From Candidatus Binatia bacterium (GTDB taxonomy: Bacteria > Desulfobacterota > Binatia > Bin18), in contig JAJEFA010000014.1 of the NCBI GenBank assembly GCA_022820725.1, forward strand, positions 248,001-312,000: a DNA stretch of 64,000 nt, given 5' to 3'. Both the position numbers and the translations under genes were made by a program. Position 1 is the first letter of the stretch. Every line of letters begins with the position of its first letter. Below the pieces are notes generated by a model, which saw only the letters and a list, made by a program, of their open reading frames with translations, was not told the DNA's origin and did not search any database. Below, in pieces: positions 17,780 through 26,333 of the stretch.

Positions 17780-18970
17780 ATGAGCGCTGCGCTTGATGGT
17801 ATCCGGGTGCTGGACTTGACCCACAATCAGGCCGGCCCGTCGTGCGGCCAAATTTTGGCCTGGCTCGGGGCTGACGTCATCAAGGTCGAACCGCCCGGAC
17901 GGGGCGATATCGCCCGCGTGAGTCTGAATGACCAGCCTGGTACGGACAGTCTTTTTTTCCTTTTTTTCAATGCCAACAAGCGCAGCCTGGCGCTTGATCT
18001 CAAGCAGCCGGCCGGCAAGCAGGCCTTTCAAAAACTGGTGGCCACCGCAGATGTCGTGCTGGAGAACTTCGGACCCGGCACGATGGAACGGCTCGGATTT
18101 GGCTATGATAGCCTTAAACAGCTCAACCCGCGTCTGGTCTATGCCAGCATCAAAGGCTTTGGTTCGTATGGGCCGTATCACTCGTTCAAGAGTTTTGAAC
18201 CCGTGGCTCAGGCGATGGGCGGCTCAATGAGCGTGACCGGTTTTCCCGACAATCCGCCCACGGTCACCTGGTCGTGTGTGGGCGACTCGGGCACGGGTAT
18301 GCACTGCGTCATCGGTATCCTGGCCGCCCTGATGCAGCGCCACACCACAGGAGCCGGCCAGCAGGTCGAAGTGTCCATGCAGGACGCGGTGGTGAATCTG
18401 GTTCGGGTCAGCCTGCGCGACCACCAGCGCCATGGCAAACCGGTTGAACGCACGGGTAATCAACTCGGATTTGTTCCCGCCACAACGTATCGTTGCCATC
18501 CTGGAGGGCCCAACGACTATGTGTTCATTATTGCCCAGCAGCAGATGTGGGACCCCTTGCTGTGCGCCATACAACGGGAAGACTTGATTGACGACCCACG
18601 CTATCACACACCCGAGGCCCGGGCTGAACGCGCCGCTGAGGTGAACGCTTTTCTCGAAGCCTGGACATCGAAAAAACCGAAACACGAAGTCATGCGGATT
18701 TTGGCCGAGGCCGGGGTGCCGTGCGGGGCGTGTCAGGACACGGGCGAGGTCATGAACGATCCCCATTTACGCGAACGGGATATGATCCTCGAACTCGACC
18801 ATCCCACACGCGGCACGTACACCATGGCCGGCAATCCTATCAAACTGTCAGCCTCGGATGTCCCGCTGCAGCCGGCACCCCTGCTCGGCGAGCACAGTGC
18901 TGAGGTCTTGACGGAACTCGGCTATGACGCCCAGGCGATCGCGACTATGCGAGAAGCGGGGCTGATCTAA
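17780..18970 (+). CDS. CaiB/BaiF class III CoA-transferase
   Basis: 396 residues. Motifs: LDGIRVLDLTHNQAGPSCGQ, GADVIKVEPPGRGD, FFNANKRSLALDLK, DVVLENFGPGTMERLG and VEVSMQDAVV. The expected catalytic Asp is present at residue 169 (GDSGTGMHC), the same number as in formyl-CoA transferase. It starts 35 bases after the beta-barrel gene and is followed by a strong terminator, so the two may be co-transcribed. The acid substrate is unknown. Confidence 0.92.
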   Translation: MSAALDGIRVLDLTHNQAGPSCGQILAWLGADVIKVEPPGRGDIARVSLNDQPGTDSLFFLFFNANKRSLALDLKQPAGKQAFQKLVATADVVLENFGPGTMERLGFGYDSLKQLNPRLVYASIKGFGSYGPYHSFKSFEPVAQAMGGSMSVTGFPDNPPTVTWSCVGDSGTGMHCVIGILAALMQRHTTGAGQQVEVSMQDAVVNLVRVSLRDHQRHGKPVERTGNQLGFVPATTYRCHPGGPNDYVFIIAQQQMWDPLLCAIQREDLIDDPRYHTPEARAERAAEVNAFLEAWTSKKPKHEVMRILAEAGVPCGACQDTGEVMNDPHLRERDMILELDHPTRGTYTMAGNPIKLSASDVPLQPAPLLGEHSAEVLTELGYDAQAIATMREAGLI

Positions 18971-18998
18971 CGCTTCACCCAATTCTCTTCGCGTACAG

Positions 18999-19031
18999 AA
19001 AGGGACAGCCCTATCGGGCTGTCCCTTTTTT
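18999..19031 (+). terminator. Intrinsic terminator
   Basis: AAAGGGACAGCCC, a TATC loop and GGGCTGTCCCTTTTTT form a near-perfect 13-bp stem with a T run, about 30 bases after the CoA-transferase stop codon. Confidence 0.92.
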
Positions 19032-19148
19032 GTACATCCGTTCCTAAAAATCTCTTGCAAAAATCGAGCAAGACGCCGTATCGTAGCAGCACCAGCAGGT
19101 TCTCGGGGAGTTTTTTCCAATAACCGTCCCAAACAAGGAGGGTGTTTT

Positions 19149-20264
19149 ATGGCGGAATACGGTATTATTTCGGCGGATTCACATTTCGTAGAACCCACAA
19201 ACATCTGGAAGGAGCGGATCGATAAGAAGTTTCGAGATAAGGCTCCGCACACGGTGAAAGACCTCCACGGGAAAGAGGGCGAGTATTTTGTCTGCGAGAA
19301 TATTACGCCCTTTCCAGTGGCTGCGTTTTTTGGTGCGGGCGTACCGTCAGAAGATCTGCCGGAACATAACAAAAAAGGCATGGATCAGGCCCCGGCCAGT
19401 GTATGGGACCCAGCCGCCCGGCTGAAAGACCAGGACCGTGACGGCGTGGTTGCCGAGGCGATCTACACCTCCATGGGTATGCCGCTGTACATGCTGGACG
19501 ATGTAGAACTGCGGGTCGCCTGTTTTCGCGCGTATAATGACTGGTCGGCAGAGTATTGCAGCCATGATCCGAAACGGCTGCTGCCACTCGGGCTGATTAC
19601 CCTGGAAGACATTGATGCCGGGGTAAAAGAACTTGAGCGCTGCGCCAAAAGAGGCGTCAGAGGAGCGATGATTTGGGCCGAGGCACCGGACGATCGGCCG
19701 TACAGCCATACCGACTATGATCCATTCTGGGCGGCGGCCTCAGATCTCAACATGCCGCTCTCGCTGCACATCCTGACGGGCCGAAAGGGGACCGGAGTCG
19801 ATTTCTTTAGCGGCAACCTCGCCCTCCAGGCCACCACGCTGTACCACGAGGTCGAGCGGTCCCTGGCGGTCTTTGTCCTGGGCGGTGTCCTGGAGCGTTT
19901 CCCCAAACTCAAGATCGTTTCGGCCGAGAACGACGTCGCGTGGATGTCGTATTTTATGTGGCGTATGGACCTCATACACGGGCGGTTAGGCTCTATGGGC
20001 ACGACGGCGAAGTTGAGCCTCAAGCCGAGCGACTATGTTCGGCGGCAGGTGTACGCGACCTTTATTAATGAGCCGTTGTTTATCCGGACGCTTGACATCT
20101 ATGGCCCGGACAATGCCATGTGGTCGTCGGACTATCCACATACGGCCGCGACCTGGCCGCGTTCCCAGGACTTTATCAATAAGACGTTCAATGAGCTCTC
20201 AGCAACCGACCGTCGTAAGATTGTGCACGACACCGCGGCGAAGCTGTACAGTATGGAGGTCTGA
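19149..20264 (+). CDS. Amidohydrolase-family (ACMSD-like) metal-dependent hydrolase
   Basis: 371 residues with CAAGGAGGG upstream. The N-terminal ISADSHFVEPTNIW replaces the usual HxH with a single His plus acidic residue, as in the decarboxylase/hydrolase group that includes ACMSD. Later motifs include LSLHILTGRKG (metal His), GVLERFPKLKIVSAENDVAW and MWSSDYPHTAATWP with the catalytic Asp. These enzymes decarboxylate or hydrolyse ring-cleavage and amide compounds. It shares an almost identical ribosome-binding leader with the next gene, 29 bases downstream. Confidence 0.88.
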   Translation: MAEYGIISADSHFVEPTNIWKERIDKKFRDKAPHTVKDLHGKEGEYFVCENITPFPVAAFFGAGVPSEDLPEHNKKGMDQAPASVWDPAARLKDQDRDGVVAEAIYTSMGMPLYMLDDVELRVACFRAYNDWSAEYCSHDPKRLLPLGLITLEDIDAGVKELERCAKRGVRGAMIWAEAPDDRPYSHTDYDPFWAAASDLNMPLSLHILTGRKGTGVDFFSGNLALQATTLYHEVERSLAVFVLGGVLERFPKLKIVSAENDVAWMSYFMWRMDLIHGRLGSMGTTAKLSLKPSDYVRRQVYATFINEPLFIRTLDIYGPDNAMWSSDYPHTAATWPRSQDFINKTFNELSATDRRKIVHDTAAKLYSMEV

Positions 20265-20293
20265 ATAACCGTATTCAAAACAAGGAGGGTGTT

Positions 20294-22027
20294 ATGCCAC
20301 AGTTTGATACCGTTATTAAAGGCGGAACGATTGTTGATGGAACACTGATGCCGCCGTTCAAGGCTGATATCGGCGTCGTCAATGGCAAGATTGCAAAAAT
20401 CGGCAAGATTAACACCAACGATGGAGCAAAAATCCTTGATGCCTCGGGGCTGATCGTCGCTCCAGGGGCAGTTGACCTGCATGCTCACTATGACGCCCCG
20501 ATCCACTGGGACCCCTATTGCACCATAGGCAGCTGGCACGGCGTGACCTCGGTCACCAATGGGAACTGTGGGTTTGGCTTTGCGCCTGTACACCACAAGG
20601 ACGCGGACCGCTCAATGTACTCGATGGAGCGCAACGAAGCGATTCCGTTTGATGCCATGAAGGCCACGATGCCTTTCTCCTGGGAGACCTTTCCACAATG
20701 GATGGATCACATCGATCGGCTGCCCAAAGGCATCAACATGATCCAGCTCGTACCTGTCACCCCGCTGGTGAGTTATGTGATGGGCGGCTGGGACCAGGCC
20801 AAGAGCCGCCAGCCGAACGACACCGAGATGAGTCAAATCCTCCAGATCATGGATGAAGCGATGGCAGTCGGCGCGAACGGCTGGGCAGCCCAGCGCTTAA
20901 CCGGCTATGGAGCTTCGGTCCAGCGGGATTATGATGGCACGCTGATGGTCTCAGACATGATGTCAGACGAATTCTATCTGACCTTAGCCAAGGGCATGAG
21001 TAAGTATGACCACGGGACCATCCAGTTTGCGCAGAACTCTGGCGCCATTGATGAAGGTCTGGAGGGCAACCGGCGGGATATGGGTTTCGGTGGGCGGCTT
21101 GCCGAATTGGCAACCCATCCACTCATCTTTAACGCAGTCCTCGTGACCGATGAAAAGCCGGAAGTATTCCGTACCATGCTGAGCGTAGTGGACGAATACA
21201 ATAAGAAGGGCGTACCGTTGGTGGCGCACGGCTTGACGAAGCGTCTCGATTTTCGTTTTTCGTTCTCGGACGAATGGAACCTCTTTGACAATGTGGATGC
21301 GTGGCGGGAAGCGACGTTAGGAACCGAAGAGGAGCGGAAGACAAAGCTCGCCAACCCCGACCTGCGGGCATCTATGAAGGCTGAGTATGATCGGACCAAA
21401 CAGCCCAGAGCCTTGGGTGACATTGCCACCTTTTTGTGTAGAGGGGTGAACAACGAGGAGCTGAGAAATAAGTATCGGGATCGGTTGGTGGGAGACATTG
21501 CCCGGGAAGAGAATAAGCATGTCGTTGATGTACTCCTCGATATCTCAGCCGCCGACGACTGGAAGACTGAATGGCTCACCCCGATGCGGAACCAGAAGCC
21601 TGAGTACTGTAAGGAGCTCTTAAGCCACCGTACGGTCGCCGGCTTTTCCGATGGCGGGGCGCACACCAAGTTCCAGACCCTGGGTGCGTATGTCACGGAT
21701 TTGCTGACCTGGATGGTGCGGGATACAGAGACCATTACGCTGGAACAGGCCCACTATCATCTGAGCTATCTGCCGGCCTGGACGGCGGGGTTCAAGGATC
21801 GTGGCTGTCTGCGGGAAGGCCTGGCGGCCGATATTCTGGTCTACGATCTCGAAAAGCTTGCGGTCAAGCCAACTGAGATCCTCCACGATGTCCCGCCCAA
21901 CAACTGGCGTCGGGTGCAAGGCGCAGAGGGCTACCGCTGGATCATGGTCAACGGGGATGTGAGCTTCGAGGACGGCAAGGCCACCGGAACGCTGCCGGGT
22001 AAGTTAATCCGCTGTAATCAGTTGTAG
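20294..22027 (+). CDS. N-acyl-D-amino-acid deacylase-family amidohydrolase
   Basis: 577 residues. Motifs: IKGGTIVDGT and APGAVDLHAHYD (the HxH zinc ligands), TNGNCGFGFAPV, and SDGGAHTKFQT with the catalytic Asp. This matches the D-aminoacylase/dihydropyrimidinase-like branch of cyclic-amide hydrolases. It follows the ACMSD-like gene with a copied leader and probably acts in the same route, removing an N-acyl group or opening a cyclic amide. Exact substrate unknown. Confidence 0.88.
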   Translation: MPQFDTVIKGGTIVDGTLMPPFKADIGVVNGKIAKIGKINTNDGAKILDASGLIVAPGAVDLHAHYDAPIHWDPYCTIGSWHGVTSVTNGNCGFGFAPVHHKDADRSMYSMERNEAIPFDAMKATMPFSWETFPQWMDHIDRLPKGINMIQLVPVTPLVSYVMGGWDQAKSRQPNDTEMSQILQIMDEAMAVGANGWAAQRLTGYGASVQRDYDGTLMVSDMMSDEFYLTLAKGMSKYDHGTIQFAQNSGAIDEGLEGNRRDMGFGGRLAELATHPLIFNAVLVTDEKPEVFRTMLSVVDEYNKKGVPLVAHGLTKRLDFRFSFSDEWNLFDNVDAWREATLGTEEERKTKLANPDLRASMKAEYDRTKQPRALGDIATFLCRGVNNEELRNKYRDRLVGDIAREENKHVVDVLLDISAADDWKTEWLTPMRNQKPEYCKELLSHRTVAGFSDGGAHTKFQTLGAYVTDLLTWMVRDTETITLEQAHYHLSYLPAWTAGFKDRGCLREGLAADILVYDLEKLAVKPTEILHDVPPNNWRRVQGAEGYRWIMVNGDVSFEDGKATGTLPGKLIRCNQL

Positions 22028-22048
22028 GCGATTCGCAGGACACACAGA

Positions 22049-22090
22049 TGCCCTCTCCCCTTGTGGGGGAGGGCGAGAGTGAGGGGGTGT
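22049..22090. repeat. CCCTCTCCCC/GGGGGAGGG hairpin
   Basis: CCCTCTCCCC, a TTGT loop and GGGGGAGGGCGAGAG form a hairpin just after the deacylase stop codon. It is a kind of extragenic palindrome seen in many genomes and may also act as a transcription barrier. One copy only was noticed here. Confidence 0.6.
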
Positions 22091-22095
22091 TCGGT

Positions 22096-22188
22096 CATGG
22101 TGTGCGCGGACGCTTCCCCAATCTCAAAATTGTTTCTGCTGAGAATGTCACCCGGCTGTACCATATTGATTTGAACGAAGCCGGTTAG
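22096..22188 (+). pseudogene. Fragment of an ACMSD-like amidohydrolase
   Basis: In-frame codons read HGVRGRFPNLKIVSAEN and then VTRLYHIDLNEAG before TAG. This matches the GVLERFPKLKIVSAEN segment of the intact gene at 19149 at the protein level. It has no start and no flanking domain, so it is a leftover of another family member lost by deletion upstream of the LLM gene. Confidence 0.6.
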
Positions 22189-22210
22189 GGCGAGGAAAAA
22201 GGAGGGCCTT

Positions 22211-23232
22211 ATGGATATCGGTTTACTCTTTCCCTTTCGGAATCCCCCCAATGGCGTAAACCGTTTCCCCAATTCTATGCCGAGCAATTGCGCCAGACCC
22301 AGGTGGCCGAGGAACTCGGCTATGACACGATCTGGCTGACTGAGCATCACTTTGCCGAAGACGGCTACTCGCCCTCGCTGCTGCCGATTGCCGGGACGCT
22401 GTCCGCCATGACGAGTCGGGTGCGTATTGGGACATTTCTTATCCTCTTGCCCTTGCATAACGCCGTGCGGGTTGCCGAAGATGCGGCGACCGTGGATATC
22501 CTGTCCAACGGGCGTTTTGACCTGGGACTGGGACAGGGGTATGCCCCGGTCGAGTTTGCTGGCTATGGCATTCCGCGCAAGGAGCGCGGCTCACGTATGG
22601 AGGAGGGAGTGGAGGTCATCCGAGGCATCTGGACCCAGGATCCTTTCTCCTATGAAGGCAAACACTACCAGTTGAAAGATATTCGTCTTCAGCCCAAACC
22701 GGCCCAGAGCCCCCACCCGCCCTTGTGGATCGGCGCCAACGCGCCCAAAGCGGTTGAGCGGGCCGCACGTCTAGGCTGCCACTTTCTCGGCGGTGGAGCC
22801 TCAGAAGCCCAGGAAGCCTATGATGCCGCACTGCGCCAGCATGGGCGCGACCCCAAAGATTACCATGCGGCCCAGTTACGCTGGGCGTATGTTGCCCCAA
22901 ACCACGATCAAGCCTGGGATGAGGCCCAGGACCATCTCCACTATATGCTGACTTGGTACGGCCGCTGGCTGGCCGAGGCCAAGGACTTCCCTGGGGCTGA
23001 ACAGTTCAGTCAACTGCCGCCCCCGGCCGAATTACGGGAGCATCCCGAGCGCCTGCTCGCCAGCCCCATGATCGGCACCCCGGAAGAGATCGGGAGTGAG
23101 ATTGAGCGGTTTACCCAGGAGGTGCGCACAACGCATCTCGTCCTGGGTATGCACCTCCCTGGCCTCGACCCGGCAAAGAGTCAACGCTCAATGGAACTCT
23201 TCGCCAAAGAGGTAATGCCACACTTCAGATAG
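22211..23232 (+). pseudogene. LLM-class flavin-dependent oxidoreductase with a frameshift in a C tract
   Basis: ATG 22211 (GGAGGGCCTT upstream) begins MDIGLLFPFRNPP. A run of six C at 22244-22249 puts the following bases out of frame; with seven C the protein continues QWRKPFPQFYAEQLRQTQVA into the long frame 22288-23232 (EELGYDTIWLTEHHFAEDG, GLGQGYAPVEFAGYG, PLWIGANAP). The family is the luciferase-like TIM barrel, about 340 residues. Unless translated by slippage or from TTG 22288, it is inactive. A sequencing error in the homopolymer is equally likely. Confidence 0.8.
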
Positions 23233-23288
23233 AGAGCGGGAAAAGGGCTGCCAGATCGTTGAGTCAAGACTCAACCAACCCAACCGAC

Positions 23289-23648
23289 TCAACTCTGGTT
23301 CGCCTCCAACCATTTCTTGAAATCATCCACCACGCCGCCCTGCCATAAGGAAACACCCACACGGTAGGCGGCCCGGGCGATCATATGCGCCCCGACCGGG
23401 GCGGTCAGAAAGAGAAAGATAACGATCAGGAACTCTTTCAAGCCCGAGGAGAGTCCCAGGTACCGCAAGTAGAGCAGCGAGGCCAGGACCACCCCGACCA
23501 CACCAAACGTGGTGCTTTTGCTCGTTGCGTGCATGCGCGTGTAGACATCCTTCAGCCGCAGCAGGCCAAACGTCCCGGTCAGGAGAAAAAACAAACCGAT
23601 CAGCAAGAGGACACTAACCAGGACGTCGAGTATGTAGGGGACTTCCAT
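23289..23648 (-). CDS. mrpG: Mrp cation/proton antiporter subunit G
   Basis: 119 residues with three predicted membrane helices (LDVLVSVLLLIGLFFLLTG; TFGVVGVVLASLLYL; KEFLIVIFLFLTAPVGAHM) and LRLKDVYTRMHATSKSTTFG, a signature of MrpG/MnhG. It overlaps the end of mrpF by 35 bases and is the last gene of the antiporter operon on the minus strand. Confidence 0.95.
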   Translation of the reverse strand: MEVPYILDVLVSVLLLIGLFFLLTGTFGLLRLKDVYTRMHATSKSTTFGVVGVVLASLLYLRYLGLSSGLKEFLIVIFLFLTAPVGAHMIARAAYRVGVSLWQGGVVDDFKKWLEANQS

Positions 23649-23916
23649 CAATAACCGTTCCTCTCAGCAGATATTTGGCTGCTGCGACTGTTCCTAAAAA
23701 TGAGAGAATGGCGAGGACCAGGGCTACGTCGATATATATCGCACTCTGAGCCCGAATCGAAACAACGATAATAGCGGCCACCAGATTGATCGCAATATTA
23801 TCCAGGGCCACAACCCGGTCGGGAATCGTGGGACCACGCAGGGCACGATACGCACTCAGTAAGATCGAGAGCGTGATGCCGACTAACACGATGGCAGAAA
23901 CAAATGGCGTAATCAT
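23614..23916 (-). CDS. mrpF: Mrp cation/proton antiporter subunit F
   Basis: 100 residues, three membrane helices, with YRALRGPTIPDRVVALDNIA, the diagnostic MrpF/MnhF motif between helices one and two. It overlaps mrpE by four bases (ATGA), showing translational coupling in the Mrp complex that exchanges Na+ or K+ for protons. Confidence 0.95.
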   Translation of the reverse strand: MITPFVSAIVLVGITLSILLSAYRALRGPTIPDRVVALDNIAINLVAAIIVVSIRAQSAIYIDVALVLAILSFLGTVAAAKYLLRGTVIDGSPLHTRRPG

Positions 23917-24392
23917 TGGGCAATGAGCAAGAGATAGCGTTCAAAGCCGTCTTTAATGATGCGGATTTCTTCCTCCACATCAGCGACATCGAGAAAGTGA
24001 ATAAATAAAAACTGCCGATCCGGACTCACCTCGACCGACAGCGTTCCCGGCGTCAGGGTGATCATATTTGCCAGCAGGGTAATCAGGACATCGTTCTGCA
24101 AGGACAGTGGATAGGCAACAATGCCGGGCCGTATGGCGAGCTTCCACGCCAGGACCTGTCTGACCACGGTCCAATTGGCAATCAGGAGTTCCTTCACAAA
24201 GAAGAGTGCAAGTTGCACGCTCAGCATGAGCTTGCGGAAATAACGACGCTCTTGGTGAAAGGAGCGAGGGAAGAACAGCATGACCAAGAGGCCGACCAGA
24301 AAGCCAATCACGAACTGACGCAAGGATATCTCGTCGTGCAGCAGGCACCAGGCAAAAGCCAGGATGACGTTAAAGAAAAAACGGGTCACCAT
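23913..24392 (-). CDS. mrpE: Mrp cation/proton antiporter subunit E
   Basis: 159 residues from ATG 24392. Helices at the N-terminus (FFFNVILAFAWCLLHDEIS; FVIGFLVGLLVMLFFP) are followed by a soluble C-terminal domain with LLANMITLTPGTLSVEVSPD, the conserved MrpE/MnhE core. A TTG at 24407 is an alternative start. Repeat copy B separates it from mrpD. Confidence 0.93.
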   Translation of the reverse strand: MVTRFFFNVILAFAWCLLHDEISLRQFVIGFLVGLLVMLFFPRSFHQERRYFRKLMLSVQLALFFVKELLIANWTVVRQVLAWKLAIRPGIVAYPLSLQNDVLITLLANMITLTPGTLSVEVSPDRQFLFIHFLDVADVEEEIRIIKDGFERYLLLIAQ

Positions 24393-24415
24393 AATGAGGT
24401 CTCTCAAAGGATGTC

Positions 24416-24469
24416 AAGGAGTAAACGGGTCCTCCAATAGACATGAAATGCTGGACACTTTTACTCTTT
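24416..24469 (+). repeat. 54-bp palindromic repeat family, copy B
   Basis: AAGGAGTAAACGGGTCC, the loop TCCAATAGACATGAAATGCT and GGACACTTTTACTCTTT. It lies between mrpE and mrpD and supplies the last codons and the stop codon (TAA at 24461-24463) of mrpD. The arms are less perfect than in copy E. Confidence 0.9.
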
Positions 24470-25963
24470 CGGTCCCAGGACTGCCGCAATATACACATGC
24501 GGGTCAGACACTTGTGATGCGGCAGTCTGGGCCACGCTGTACAGTATACCCGGAAACAGTCCAATCCCAACAATAAAAAAGACGAGCAGGACAATACCGG
24601 GAAAGAGAGGCCAGAGTGATACCGGCCGGCGGTCGCCCGTCTCTTCGCCCCAGAAGACTCCGTTCCAGATTTTGAGCATGGAGGCCAGCGTCAAAAGGCC
24701 GCCCAAGAGCCCAATACCTACGTAGCCATAGCGACCAATCTCCATCCCGGCCTGCAGCACGATAAATTTACTGAAAAATCCGGCCAGCGGAGGAATACCG
24801 GCCAGACTCAGTGCCGCCAGCAAAAAGAGAATGCTCAAGGGTATGGAGTGGGATTGCAGGCCACCCACCGCTTTGAGGTGGGTCGTACCGGTTGCTTCCT
24901 GCACAACGCCGGCAATCAGGAAAAGGGAAGACTTCGCCAATACATAGGGCACCATATAAAAGAGGGCGCCGGCCAATGCCTGCGGCGTAAACAGGCCAAT
25001 ACCCAGAATCAGATAGCCGATCTGACTGATGATGTGGTAGGACAAAATGCGCTTCATGTCCATCTGAGACAGCGCCCCAAAGACACCCAGGAGCATGGTC
25101 AGAACAGCCAGAATCAGCAGCAGTTCATGGGTCAGGGCCGGGTCATGACGGAAGATCAGCGTAAAGGTCCGGAAGATGGCATACACGCCGACCTTGGTCA
25201 GGATCCCACCAAAAAACGCGCTCAGTCCTGCTGAAGGCTGAAAATACGGTCCGGGCAGCCAGAAATAGAGCGGAAAGATGGCCGCTTTGGTGCCGAACAC
25301 AAACAAGAAGACCAGGGCCAGAATGGTCAGCGTTGGGTCCAGCTCCCCGGATGTTGTTTGAACCTTATAGGCCAGGTCCGCCATGTTGAGCGTGCCCATC
25401 GTCCGGTACAGCACGGACAGGCTGATCAGAAAAAAAGTCGAGGCAATCAGGTTGATGACCACGTATTTGACCGTCTCTCGCAGTTGGCCGGGTTGTGAGC
25501 CCAGGGCCAGGAGTGCAAATGACGCGATCAGCAAAATTTCAAAAAAGACGAACAGGTTGAACAAATCTCCGGTGAGAAAAGCACCGTTCACGCCCATAAT
25601 AAGAATAAAGAAGAGCGGATAATAAAAATGCTCCTGGTGCGCTTGTTCAACCGTGCGCAGCGAGAAGACCACCACCGCCACCCCAATCGTCATGGTCAGG
25701 ACGACCATGGTCATACTCAGGACATCGGCAACCAGGATAATCCCGTAGGGCGCGGCCCAGTTACCCATACGCAGCACGACAATCCCTTGCTGACCCTCTT
25801 GCAGCAGAGAGAGCAGGCCCGCGACGGACAGCCCCCACAGCCCCAGACTGGCGGCGAGGCTCACCCCGCGCTGAAAGATATCCCATTTATGAAAGGCGGC
25901 TAAAAGCGCTGCCGCAACAACCGGCCCGATGATAAACAGGACGAACAGGTCTGGCGGTATCAT
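24461..25963 (-). CDS. mrpD: Mrp cation/proton antiporter subunit D
   Basis: About 500 residues from ATG 25963, with some 14 membrane helices and the NADH-quinone oxidoreductase subunit-like core (GVNGAFLTGDLFNLFVFFEI, FGTKAAIFPLYFWLPGPYF, SQMDMKRILSYHIISQIGYL). The conserved Glu, Lys and His residues of these motifs form the proton path in Mrp and complex I. The last residues, KE plus the stop codon, come from repeat copy B. Confidence 0.95.
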   Translation of the reverse strand: MIPPDLFVLFIIGPVVAAALLAAFHKWDIFQRGVSLAASLGLWGLSVAGLLSLLQEGQQGIVVLRMGNWAAPYGIILVADVLSMTMVVLTMTIGVAVVVFSLRTVEQAHQEHFYYPLFFILIMGVNGAFLTGDLFNLFVFFEILLIASFALLALGSQPGQLRETVKYVVINLIASTFFLISLSVLYRTMGTLNMADLAYKVQTTSGELDPTLTILALVFLFVFGTKAAIFPLYFWLPGPYFQPSAGLSAFFGGILTKVGVYAIFRTFTLIFRHDPALTHELLLILAVLTMLLGVFGALSQMDMKRILSYHIISQIGYLILGIGLFTPQALAGALFYMVPYVLAKSSLFLIAGVVQEATGTTHLKAVGGLQSHSIPLSILFLLAALSLAGIPPLAGFFSKFIVLQAGMEIGRYGYVGIGLLGGLLTLASMLKIWNGVFWGEETGDRRPVSLWPLFPGIVLLVFFIVGIGLFPGILYSVAQTAASQVSDPHVYIAAVLGPKE

Positions 25964-25997
25964 ATCTTTTTGCGGGGGAGGTTTCCCCCGAGCCCCC

Positions 25998-26330
25998 TCA
26001 CTCTTCTCCTCCCGCCAGTTCGTCCACTGCGTCCGAGCCGTACACCTGTCTGACTCGAAAGGCCAAGACCGTGGCAAAAGCCGTCATACCAAAGCTGATC
26101 ACGATCGCGGTTAAGATGAGGGCCTGGGGGAGCGGGTCAACGTACGGGGCCTCGGTCGTGAGCAGAGGAGGATTGCCCCGCTCCAGACCCCCTGAGATCA
26201 TGAGCGCGAGATTGGCCGCGTGTGAGTATAAGGACAAGCCCACGACCACCCGTAATAAATGCCGCTGTAAGATCAAATACGTCCCGCAGCCAAAGAGAAC
26301 GCCAATCACGCTGATAATCACGAATTCCAC
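25998..26330 (-). CDS. mrpC: Mrp cation/proton antiporter subunit C
   Basis: 110 residues, NuoK-like with three membrane helices. Motifs: GVLFGCGTYLILQRHLLRVVVGLSL and PLPQALILTAIVISFGMTAF. It starts with GTG three bases after the mrpA stop codon, as expected for an mrpA(B)-C-D-E-F-G operon. Confidence 0.95.
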   Translation of the reverse strand: MEFVIISVIGVLFGCGTYLILQRHLLRVVVGLSLYSHAANLALMISGGLERGNPPLLTTEAPYVDPLPQALILTAIVISFGMTAFATVLAFRVRQVYGSDAVDELAGGEE

Positions 26331-26333
26331 GGA

